Shown here piece by piece: positions 1-5,566 of a stretch of DNA of 17,499 bases. Under the pieces are notes generated by a model. It was not told the DNA's origin. It ran no database searches and was given only the letters and a program-made list of their open reading frames with translations. The first letter of the stretch is position 1. Every line of letters starts with the position of its first letter. Origin of the DNA: Alphaproteobacteria bacterium CG11_big_fil_rev_8_21_14_0_20_44_7 (GTDB lineage: Bacteria; Pseudomonadota; Alphaproteobacteria; Rickettsiales; 21-14-0-20-44-7); assembly GCA_002787615.1 (NCBI GenBank), contig PCXJ01000109.1:1-17499 (forward strand), in the 5' to 3' direction. Made by a program: the position numbers and the translations under genes.

Positions 1-6
1 TTTAAA

Positions 7-30
7 AAGGAGTATACTATGGATAAATAA
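7..30 (+). other. Strong RBS plus 3-codon mini-ORF (MDK-stop)
   Basis: AAGGAG (7-12) is followed after 6 nt by ATG GAT AAA TAA. The spacing is ideal, but the reading frame closes after three codons and the hairpin cluster starts a few bases later. It could be the first codons of a gene cut off by an inserted REP or IS end, a tiny leader peptide, or chance. The sequence to its left is outside the window, so I cannot decide. Confidence 0.25.
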
Positions 31-35
31 GGAAC

Positions 36-81
36 GGACTGAAGTCCACTTTTACCGACTGAAGTCGGTGGCTTAAACCAC
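36..81. repeat. Cluster of three small hairpins, REP/IS605-end-like
   Basis: Three palindromes are packed together: GGAC/GTCC (36-39 with 44-47) and ACCGAC/GTCGGT (54-59 with 64-69), both closing a TGAA loop, then GTGG/CCAC (68-71 with 78-81). Two stems of different length sharing the same loop is typical of REP elements and of the subterminal hairpins of IS200/IS605-family ends. No transposase is in the window, so that identity is inferred from general appearance only. Confidence 0.4.
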
Positions 82-84
82 TGC

Positions 85-113
85 TTGGAAAGTTAACATA
101 AATTTGTTATAAT
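85..113 (+). promoter_or_regulatory. Sigma70-type promoter for the TIKI-like gene
   Basis: TTGGAA (85-90) and a consensus TATAAT (108-113) are separated by exactly 17 nt. Only 7 nt separate the -10 box from the ATG at 121, so the predicted transcription start falls on or next to the start codon. There is no Shine-Dalgarno before that ATG. This is the best-looking promoter in the window. Confidence 0.7.
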
Positions 114-120
114 TTATGGC

Positions 121-1071
121 ATGGGGACAAAGGTTACAGAGCCTATTCAAGAGTTGAGCCAAAGCGAGAAGGATGAGCTCATAAGGGCATATACTGAGAA
201 TGCAAGAAATCTGGGCAAGAGCCTTTCCGCCCAAGGTGTAAAGGCAATCTTCCTTGGCGACAGCAACCATGACAATAGCAGCATTGCCGCAAATGTCTCC
301 TCAACAATCAAGCACTTCCGTCCTGACCTTGTGTTTCTCGAGGCGGGCGTGGACTTAAAAGATGCACTCTTAAACAACCCTGAGGCTGCGGCTTTTCCAA
401 AAGGAGAAAAAGGAACAGGAATATCAAATCAGGTTTATGAAATTATGGGCGCTATGCAAGCAGGTGCAAAAGTCATCGCCGTTGACGAACCGGAATATAT
501 CAAACAGCAAGGCAGGGAATTGGATAAGCAGCGTTTGGAGGTTGGCAAAAGACTCAATAAACTTGATAAATCACTAAATGCTGCGTATGACAGTGGCAAT
601 CAGCAAGCTGTAAAGGATATAAGTGCAGAATATATAGAATTACAAAACGAATATAATCAGCTAACAAAACAAGTGAAGGATGGGCTAGACAACCGCATCA
701 GCAAGGATACCAATCAATTTATCGTAAATAACATGGCAGACGCGATAGAAGATTTTTATAAGGAAAATGGCAGGATGCCGAAAATCGCCACTTTCTTCGG
801 CTCAGACCATATTGAAAAAATAAACGATATGGATGAGATGCTATTGCGCGAGCTACATAAGCGCGACCTGCCCACTGGGGAATATGCCAACCATAAAGAA
901 ATTCTCTATACTGCCAATCGCGAAACCGGAGAAGGCACAGACGTCAAAAAGAATTTCTTTGGCGAGTTTGAATACACCCTAGATGCGGAAGCTGTTTGCC
1001 CGAAATATATAGGGGATATTCGCAATCCGGAAAATTTCACCAGAGATCAAGATGGCAGCCCATCAAAATAA
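121..1071 (+). CDS. Putative TIKI/EreA/ChaN-like superfamily protein
   Basis: A 316-aa protein with no signal peptide or membrane segment, so probably cytoplasmic. Ordered motifs recall the TIKI/TraB/EreA/ChaN fold: GDSNHD after a beta strand (residues 46-51), DLVFLEAG with Glu74, a strand ending VIAVDEPE (Asp122), a helix with KDTNQFIVNNMADAI (about 195-209) comparable to the family's basic/Asn helix, and a final strand plus GSDH (His230). Members include erythromycin esterases, haem-uptake ChaN and metal-dependent TIKI proteases; which activity applies here, if any, is not visible. A charged coiled-coil-like insertion fills about 130-190. The start is the only ATG before residue 109; it has no Shine-Dalgarno and lies 7 nt after a TATAAT box, so it is probably read from a leaderless mRNA. 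The gene precedes mdh, but a repeat-filled gap separates them, so co-transcription is doubtful. The fold call is by eye and moderate. Confidence 0.6.
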   Translation: MGTKVTEPIQELSQSEKDELIRAYTENARNLGKSLSAQGVKAIFLGDSNHDNSSIAANVSSTIKHFRPDLVFLEAGVDLKDALLNNPEAAAFPKGEKGTGISNQVYEIMGAMQAGAKVIAVDEPEYIKQQGRELDKQRLEVGKRLNKLDKSLNAAYDSGNQQAVKDISAEYIELQNEYNQLTKQVKDGLDNRISKDTNQFIVNNMADAIEDFYKENGRMPKIATFFGSDHIEKINDMDEMLLRELHKRDLPTGEYANHKEILYTANRETGEGTDVKKNFFGEFEYTLDAEAVCPKYIGDIRNPENFTRDQDGSPSK

Positions 1072-1150
1072 TAAACTAACCCGCAAATCTTCATTGTTTT
1101 TTAATTTATCTGTTTTATCTTCGCATTGAAATTCAGATTGCTCTGGAAAT

Positions 1151-1231
1151 CTTCTTAGTTTCTAGCCAGTACTAGGAAGACAAAATTTTAAAAGCGGAGT
1201 GTATATAGAAATACATGAGCATTTTAAAATT
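1151..1231 (+). repeat. Two-hairpin element, copy 1 (mdh leader)
   Basis: Hairpin 1 has a 9-bp stem (1151-1159 with 1171-1179, one G-U pair) closing the 11-nt loop TTCTAGCCAGT. Hairpin 2 has an outer stem (1184-1193 with 1222-1231), an internal loop GCGGAG (1194-1199) facing TGAGCA (1216-1221), an inner stem TGTAT/ATACA (1200-1204 with 1211-1215) and a 6-nt loop. The internal loop could form tandem G-A pairs. A second copy upstream of sucC keeps the loops while both stems change in a compensatory way. The element ends about 40 nt before the mdh start codon, so it may lie in the mdh leader. It may belong to an intergenic repeat family I cannot name. Confidence 0.6.
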
Positions 1232-1272
1232 GCAGACTGACAACTTAATGGCTGAAAATTAGGAGATTAACT

Positions 1273-2232
1273 ATGTCACACCATAAAAGATTCAAAATCG
1301 CATTAATCGGCTCAGGCATGATTGGCGGAACATTAGCACATCTAGCCGGCCTAAAAGAACTTGGCGATGTAGTATTATTCGATATTGATGACGGCCTACC
1401 GAAAGGCAAAGGCTTGGATTTGGCAGAAAGCTCCCCGATTGAAGGCTTTGACGCAGCTTATACCGGAACTAAAAATTATAAAGATATCAAAGATGCGGAT
1501 GTTTGTATCGTAACTGCGGGCGTGCCGCGCAAGCCTGGTATGAGCCGCGATGATTTGCTTGGCATCAACACCAGCATTATCAGAAGCGTGGGCGAAGGCA
1601 TCAAAAAACACGCGCCAAACGCATTCGTTATTGTTATCACCAACCCGCTTGATGCAATGGTTGCAGTGATGCAGAAAGTCACAGGCTTCAAACCGAATAT
1701 GGTTGTCGGCATGGCAGGCGTTCTGGATTCAGCACGTTTCCGCTATTTCCTTGCCGAGGAATTCAAAGTTTCAGTTGAAGACGTAACCGCATTTGTACTT
1801 GGCGGACATGGCGATACAATGGTTCCATTAGTGCGCTATTCAGCAGTGGGCGGGATTCCGCTTCCTGATTTAATCAAAATGGGTTGGACAACAAAAGAGA
1901 AGATTGATGCAATCGTGCAACGCACTCGCGATGGCGGCGCGGAAATTGTTGGTTTGCTCAAAACCGGCTCAGCATTTTATGCACCCGCATCAGCCGCAAT
2001 CCAAATGGCAGAGAGCTATTTAAAAGATAAAAAACGCCTACTGCCCTGCGCGGCATATTTGAACGGTCAATATGGTGTAAAAGGCTTATATGTTGGTGTT
2101 CCGTGCATTATCGGCGCGCATGGCGTTGAAAAAATCGCAGAAATTGAGCTGAACAAAACAGAAAAGAAGATGTTCGATAACTCAGTGGATGCCGTAAAAG
2201 GTTTGATGAAAGATATTGCGAAGATAAAGTGA
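1273..2232 (+). CDS. mdh: Malate dehydrogenase (LDH-like type)
   Basis: Oxidises malate to oxaloacetate with NAD in the TCA cycle, in the cytoplasm. The 319-aa length is normal for the LDH-like bacterial MDH family. Visible features are the Rossmann motif GSGMIGG (residues 13-19), an acidic end to the second strand (VVLFDIDDG), the mobile substrate loop with Arg86 and Arg92 (VPRKPGMSR), TNPLDAM (123-129), the Asp152/Arg155 pair (LDSARFR) and the catalytic His179 in GGHGD. Arginine rather than glutamine in the substrate loop supports malate over lactate. The start is supported by TAGGAG (1260-1265) spaced 7 nt from ATG. It is preceded by the two-hairpin element and followed by a small gene with its own promoter, so it may be transcribed apart from sucCD although the order mdh-sucC-sucD is classical for alphaproteobacteria. 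Confidence 0.97.
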   Translation: MSHHKRFKIALIGSGMIGGTLAHLAGLKELGDVVLFDIDDGLPKGKGLDLAESSPIEGFDAAYTGTKNYKDIKDADVCIVTAGVPRKPGMSRDDLLGINTSIIRSVGEGIKKHAPNAFVIVITNPLDAMVAVMQKVTGFKPNMVVGMAGVLDSARFRYFLAEEFKVSVEDVTAFVLGGHGDTMVPLVRYSAVGGIPLPDLIKMGWTTKEKIDAIVQRTRDGGAEIVGLLKTGSAFYAPASAAIQMAESYLKDKKRLLPCAAYLNGQYGVKGLYVGVPCIIGAHGVEKIAEIELNKTEKKMFDNSVDAVKGLMKDIAKIK

Positions 2233-2253
2233 TTAACTACTGTTAATTTTCCC

Positions 2254-2283
2254 TTGACTAAGTGGCAAAAAATCTGATATTAG
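2254..2283 (+). promoter_or_regulatory. Promoter of the 120-aa orphan gene
   Basis: TTGACT (2254-2259) is followed by an extended -10, TG-A-TATTAG, with the hexamer at 2278-2283 and an 18-nt spacer. The hexamer ends 7 nt before the ATG at 2291, the same geometry as the promoter at 85-113, which again predicts a leaderless mRNA. Confidence 0.6.
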
Positions 2284-2290
2284 ATGTTTT

Positions 2291-2653
2291 ATGTCAAACG
2301 CAATAACCATCGCAAAAATACTTAAGCAGCCTCATAAACTTTCGTTGGAGGAAATAACTGCTTTTATCCGCACACAAGCAGCACAGCCCGCAACTAGCGG
2401 TGCGTTGCATATGATAAGAACTAACCCCACTTTGAAAACATTGCAGACCATAGCCAATTACACCAATAACCTGCCACGAGAAAAAGACGCCGAACAGCTT
2501 GAGGCGATTCACGCTGATACATCTACTCCAACCGCCGCAGACATTCATCGGATAGAAACTAATATCGAAACAGCTTTGGCTAAAATGGACAGAGAAGCTA
2601 AAGGGCAATTAGGTCATGCTGCTTTCACCGCACCAGCAAGAGCTGGAAGATAA
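2291..2653 (+). CDS. Hypothetical 120-aa protein
   Basis: I do not recognise this protein. It is hydrophilic, without signal peptide or membrane segment, and reads as mostly helical, with Thr- and Ala-rich stretches and a basic end (APARAGR). No cysteines or obvious metal ligands stand out. The ATG start is chosen because a good promoter lies just upstream with its -10 box 7 nt from the ATG and there is no Shine-Dalgarno, so translation would be leaderless. It lies 58 bp after mdh on the same strand. The last codons contain a small hairpin, CCAGC/GCTGG (2633-2637 with 2642-2646). Codon use looks like that of its neighbours. It could be an orphan gene peculiar to this lineage; that it is real rests mainly on the promoter and open frame. 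Confidence 0.55.
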   Translation: MSNAITIAKILKQPHKLSLEEITAFIRTQAAQPATSGALHMIRTNPTLKTLQTIANYTNNLPREKDAEQLEAIHADTSTPTAADIHRIETNIETALAKMDREAKGQLGHAAFTAPARAGR

Positions 2654-2667
2654 GCTCGCAAAATAAA

Positions 2668-2717
2668 ATCCAGCCAAGATTAACGCACTTTACCCTAGAT
2701 TCCAGCTTTCGCGGGAA
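2668..2717. repeat. Intergenic hairpin repeat, partial copy
   Basis: ATCCAGCCAAGA (2668-2679) and CTAGA (2695-2699) recur in the same order at 11318-11329 and 11350-11354, each time followed by a hairpin. Here the hairpin is TTCCAGC/GCGGGAA (2700-2706 with 2711-2717, one mismatch) followed by ATGACA. It resembles the widespread GGAATGAC-type intergenic repeats of proteobacteria. The left hairpin seen in the pyrF copy is missing here, so this copy seems truncated. Confidence 0.5.
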
Positions 2718-2870
2718 TGACAGCGAAAAATTAACAAACACCCTTGCCAAACCAGATAACCCTGCTATTTTCATCTCAATAAATAATTTCTGTAAAAGCA
2801 GATATCTCTGCAAGAGTCTTTCTAGCCTTAGAATGACAAGGCAGAGAACGAAATTAGGAAATAAATTAGT

Positions 2871-2988
2871 TTTCTTAGTTTCGAGTTAGTACTAAGAAAC
2901 GAATAAAAAAAGTGGGCTTAGTTTTGAGCTAATACGAGGCAAACGAGGCGAGCAAAGCGGAGTTTATTAAACATAAATGAGAATTTGC
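2871..2988 (+). repeat. Two-hairpin element, copy 2 (sucC leader)
   Basis: Hairpin 1 occurs twice: a perfect 9-bp stem (2871-2879 with 2891-2899, loop TTCGAGTTAGT), then a degenerate version (2916-2922 with 2934-2940, loop TTTGAGCTAAT). Hairpin 2 follows with outer stem GCAAA/TTTGC (2952-2956 with 2984-2988), internal loop GCGGAG (2957-2962) facing TGAGAA (2978-2983), inner stem TTTAT/ATAAA (2963-2967 with 2973-2977) and a 5-nt loop. Compared with copy 1 the stems differ but stay paired, while the loop and internal-loop bases are kept. The sucC ATG is 58 nt beyond the element. Confidence 0.6.
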
Positions 2989-3046
2989 AAGACCGAAGTT
3001 TAACAAAGTAGTAGCCAAAAATAAAACCACGAAAAAGGACACAAAA

Positions 3047-4219
3047 ATGAATATACATGAGTATCAAGCCAAGCAAGTTCTTCGCAAATTCGGCGTGCCG
3101 ACAAGTAAGGGCATTGTTGCCTTCACCGCCGATGAGGCAGAAGCAGCAGCAAATGAATTAAATTGCAGCTTATATGTGGTAAAAGCGCAAATCCACGCAG
3201 GTGGACGTGGCAAAGCGGGCGGTGTCAAGCTAACCAAAGACAAATCGGAAGTAAAACAGCTTGCACGTGAAATGCTCGGCAAAGTTTTGGTTACTCACCA
3301 AACCGGGCCGGAGGGCAAGGAAGTTCAGAAAGTTTATATTGAAGAAGGCACAGATATCGACAAAGAATTTTATCTTTCTGCCGTTGTTGACCGCGCCACT
3401 TCACAAATCACCTTTATCGCATCGGAAGAAGGCGGCGTGGAGATTGAAGAAGTTGCGGCAAATCATCCGGAAAAAATCATCACAGTGCATGTTGACCCTG
3501 CCGAGGGCATTCAAGGCTATCACGCACGCAAGCTTGGCTTCGGCATCAATCTAGACAAAGATGATGTTAAAAAATTCAGCAAATTCGTATTCGCACTTTA
3601 TGAATGTTTCGTGAAAACCGATTCATCACAAGTTGAAATCAACCCATTAGTTCGCACCACAGATGGCGACTTCAAAGCGCTTGATGCGAAAATGAATTTT
3701 GATTCAAACGCATTATATCGCCAGCCGGAAATCGTTGAAATGCGCGATTTAACCGAGGAAGACCCATTTGAAGTTAAAGCCTCTCAATTTGGTTTGTCAT
3801 ATGTTAAAATGGACGGCACAATCGGTTGTATGGTAAACGGCGCAGGGCTTGCAATGGCAACCATGGACATCATCAAATTATACGGCGAAGAACCGGCCAA
3901 CTTTTTGGATGTTGGCGGCGGCGCAAACCAAGAGAAAGTGAAAGAAGCTTTCAAGATTATCCTTGGTGACCCAGCCGTGAAAGGCTTACTAGTCAATATT
4001 TTCGGCGGTATCATGAAATGTGATATCATCGCAGAAGGCGTTATCGCCGCAGCGAAAGAGCTTGCCGTGAAAGTTCCACTAGTTGTGCGTTTAGAAGGCA
4101 CCAACGTTGAAAAAGGCAAAGAGATTTTGTCAAAAAGCGGTATGGACATCATCCCTGCGGATAATTTAGATGACGCAGCACAAAAAATAACCGAAGCAGT
4201 TAAGAAAGCTGCCGCTTAA
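3047..4219 (+). CDS. sucC: Succinyl-CoA ligase, beta subunit
   Basis: With SucD it forms the ADP- or GDP-forming succinyl-CoA ligase, the substrate-level phosphorylation step of the TCA cycle. The 390-aa length matches the family. The N-terminus MNIHEYQAKQ is diagnostic, followed by an ATP-grasp domain with the glycine-rich AGGRGKAGG loop (residues 51-59), then the C-terminal flavodoxin-like CoA-ligase domain with NFLDVGGGAN and NIFGGIMKCD. The start is fixed by AAGGA about 8 nt upstream of ATG and by the conserved N-terminus. The stop codon is also the left end of the inverted repeat bounding the S23 unit, so the last codons may have been shaped by an insertion; the Ala-rich end (VKKAAA) is otherwise unremarkable. 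The two-hairpin element lies in its leader. Confidence 0.97.
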   Translation: MNIHEYQAKQVLRKFGVPTSKGIVAFTADEAEAAANELNCSLYVVKAQIHAGGRGKAGGVKLTKDKSEVKQLAREMLGKVLVTHQTGPEGKEVQKVYIEEGTDIDKEFYLSAVVDRATSQITFIASEEGGVEIEEVAANHPEKIITVHVDPAEGIQGYHARKLGFGINLDKDDVKKFSKFVFALYECFVKTDSSQVEINPLVRTTDGDFKALDAKMNFDSNALYRQPEIVEMRDLTEEDPFEVKASQFGLSYVKMDGTIGCMVNGAGLAMATMDIIKLYGEEPANFLDVGGGANQEKVKEAFKIILGDPAVKGLLVNIFGGIMKCDIIAEGVIAAAKELAVKVPLVVRLEGTNVEKGKEILSKSGMDIIPADNLDDAAQKITEAVKKAAA

Positions 4220-4641
4220 GAGTAGAGAGTCTAGTGACTAGAGTTGAGTTAAAAGAAAAGAAAGAAGTTAAGAGCTATCGTGATTTAGTCGCATGGCAAA
4301 AATCTATGGCTTTAGTGTCAGGTATATATGAAGCGACAAAATTCTTTCCTAAAGAAGAGCAATTTGGTCTCACGGCTCAGCTTCGACGAGCCGCAGTCTC
4401 AATCCCGTCAAACATTGCAGAAGGCAGCTCCCGAAGAGCAACAAAAGAATTTATAAGATTTATAAATATTGCTAATGGCTCACTTGCAGAAACTGAAACC
4501 CAACTACAATTAGCAAATGATTTAGGATTCTTAGAGGAAGATTCATTAAATTTATTATTAGAAAAAACAGATGAGATTAGTAGAATTTTACAAGGATTAT
4601 ATAATTCACTCAACTCTCGACTCTAACCACTCAACTCTTAA
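4216..4641 (+). mobile_element. S23 unit bounded by 34-bp inverted repeats
   Basis: The left arm (4216-4249) and the reverse complement of the right arm (4608-4641) agree at about 27 of 34 positions, with perfect outer (TTAAGAGT) and inner (AGAGTTGAGT) blocks. The unit contains only the S23 gene. It starts on the sucC stop codon and ends at the sucD Shine-Dalgarno, separating two genes that are normally adjacent. The inner block also recurs as an 11-bp direct repeat (4607-4617, 4628-4638) around the S23 stop codon. No transposase is encoded, so any mobility would need help in trans. S23-type genes are often seen in small repeat-bounded units; calling this one mobile is inference. Confidence 0.5.
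4234..4626 (+). CDS. Four helix bundle protein (S23 / 23S rRNA IVP family)
   Basis: Homologue of the proteins encoded in 23S rRNA intervening sequences, also related to the Avd protein of diversity-generating retroelements. The 130-aa length fits. Visible family signatures are an N-terminal YRDLVAWQKSM, then FGLTAQLRRAAVSIPSNIAEG (about residues 48-68), followed by EFIRFINIANGSLAETETQ and two further helices. Biochemical function is unknown for the family; a role in RNA binding has been suggested. Here it is not inside an rRNA gene but between sucC and sucD, within inverted repeats. The start is uncertain: GTG at 4234 lies in the left repeat, 14 nt after the sucC stop, without a clear Shine-Dalgarno; TTG at 4244 is not in frame and no earlier ATG exists. 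Translation may rely on coupling with sucC. Confidence 0.85.
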   Translation: MTRVELKEKKEVKSYRDLVAWQKSMALVSGIYEATKFFPKEEQFGLTAQLRRAAVSIPSNIAEGSSRRATKEFIRFINIANGSLAETETQLQLANDLGFLEEDSLNLLLEKTDEISRILQGLYNSLNSRL

Positions 4642-4650
4642 AGGAATAAA

Positions 4651-5526
4651 ATGAGCGTACTAATAAACAAAAACACAAAAGTAATTTGCCAAGGTTTCAC
4701 AGGGAAAGAAGGCACATTCCATTCAGAGCAAGCAATTGCATACGGCACCAACATGGTTGGCGGCGTGACTCCGGGCAAAGGCGGCGAGCAGCATTTGAAC
4801 CTTCCGGTTTTCAACACAGTCGGCGAGGCGAAAGAGCGCACAGGCGCAAATGCATCTGTGATTTATGTTCCACCTCCCTTCGCAGCAGACGCAATTTTGG
4901 AAGCTATTGACGCAGAAATTGAACTTGCGATTTGCATCACCGAGGGCATCCCTGTTTTGGATATGGTGAAAGTGAAAAAAGCATTAGCAGGCAGCAAAAC
5001 CCGTTTAATCGGGCCAAATTGCCCGGGTGTTATCACTCCGGGTGAATGCAAAATCGGCATTATGCCGGGGCATATCCATAAAAAAGGTAAAATCGGAATT
5101 GTGTCACGCTCAGGCACACTTACATATGAAGCCGTTGCGCAAACCACCGCCGAAGGTTTCGGGCAAAGCACATGCATCGGCATTGGCGGCGACCCTGTAA
5201 ACGGCACAAACTTCATTGATTGCCTAGATTTATTCCTCGGCGATGATGAAACTCAAGCAATCGTAATGATTGGTGAAATCGGCGGTGATGCGGAAGAGCA
5301 AGCAGCCGAATTTTATGCACGCTCAAAAACCAAAAAGCCAATCGTTGGATTTATCGCAGGACGCACAGCACCTCCGGGACGCAGAATGGGTCATGCCGGA
5401 GCGATTGTAGCTGGCGGAAAAGGCGGCGCTGATGATAAGATTGAAGCGATGAAATCAGCAGGTTTCAAAATCTCCGATTCTCCGGCAGGACTCGGCAAAG
5501 CGATGAAAGAATTATTGGCGGCTTAG
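4651..5526 (+). CDS. sucD: Succinyl-CoA ligase, alpha subunit
   Basis: Partner of SucC; it binds CoA and carries the phosphohistidine intermediate. Length of 291 aa is normal. The N-terminal CoA-binding Rossmann domain shows QGFTGKEGTFHSEQA and GGVTPGKGG, then NCPGVITPGECKIGIMPG, and the active-site region RRMGHAGAIVAGGKGGA contains the phosphorylated His (about residue 248). The start follows AAAGGA (4640-4645), 5 nt from ATG. In most alphaproteobacteria sucD starts a few bases after sucC; here a 426-bp S23 unit lies between them, so transcription must pass through that unit or begin within it. It ends 40 bp from a convergent gene. Confidence 0.97.
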   Translation: MSVLINKNTKVICQGFTGKEGTFHSEQAIAYGTNMVGGVTPGKGGEQHLNLPVFNTVGEAKERTGANASVIYVPPPFAADAILEAIDAEIELAICITEGIPVLDMVKVKKALAGSKTRLIGPNCPGVITPGECKIGIMPGHIHKKGKIGIVSRSGTLTYEAVAQTTAEGFGQSTCIGIGGDPVNGTNFIDCLDLFLGDDETQAIVMIGEIGGDAEEQAAEFYARSKTKKPIVGFIAGRTAPPGRRMGHAGAIVAGGKGGADDKIEAMKSAGFKISDSPAGLGKAMKELLAA

Positions 5527-5546
5527 GAATTTTGCTAAAAGGCTTA

Positions 5547-5560
5547 ACCTTGCACCTTGC
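5547..5560. repeat. Heptamer tandem repeat ACCTTGC x2
   Basis: Two perfect tandem copies of ACCTTGC (5547-5553, 5554-5560) fill most of the 40-bp gap between the convergent stops of sucD and the 427-aa orphan gene. A similar 7-bp repeat sits at the other convergent junction, at 12046-12066. No terminator hairpin is visible here. Confidence 0.45.
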
Positions 5561-5566
5561 AACTCT

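Larger units (their letters stand above)
2654..3046. other. 393-bp gene-free region before sucC
   Basis: No convincing gene is present. It holds, in order: a hairpin repeat related to the pyrF leader (2668-2717); a stretch with a 6-bp inverted pair CTCTGC/GCAGAG (about 2810-2846) and a reversed GTCATTC-type repeat fragment; and the second two-hairpin element (2871-2988). The sucC ribosome binding site follows. I see no confident promoter hexamers. A minus-strand open frame at 2625-2813 runs through repeats and is not credible. Confidence 0.6.

Noticed and set aside
36..81. Tandem hairpins considered as a CRISPR fragment
   Set aside because: Units differ in length, spacers are absent and no cas gene is present.
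1184..1231. Hairpin considered as an intrinsic terminator of the first gene
   Set aside because: It lies more than 100 bp after the stop codon, has an AT-only outer stem and no trailing T-run, and its layout recurs before sucC.
2294..2608. Minus-strand open frame (104 codons) opposite the 120-aa gene
   Set aside because: The plus-strand frame has a good promoter and soluble composition; this one is rich in Cys, Phe and Ser and lacks a start signal.
2625..2813. Minus-strand open frame in the gap before sucC
   Set aside because: It crosses intergenic repeats and a hairpin, and its peptide is typical of translated GGAATGAC-type repeats.
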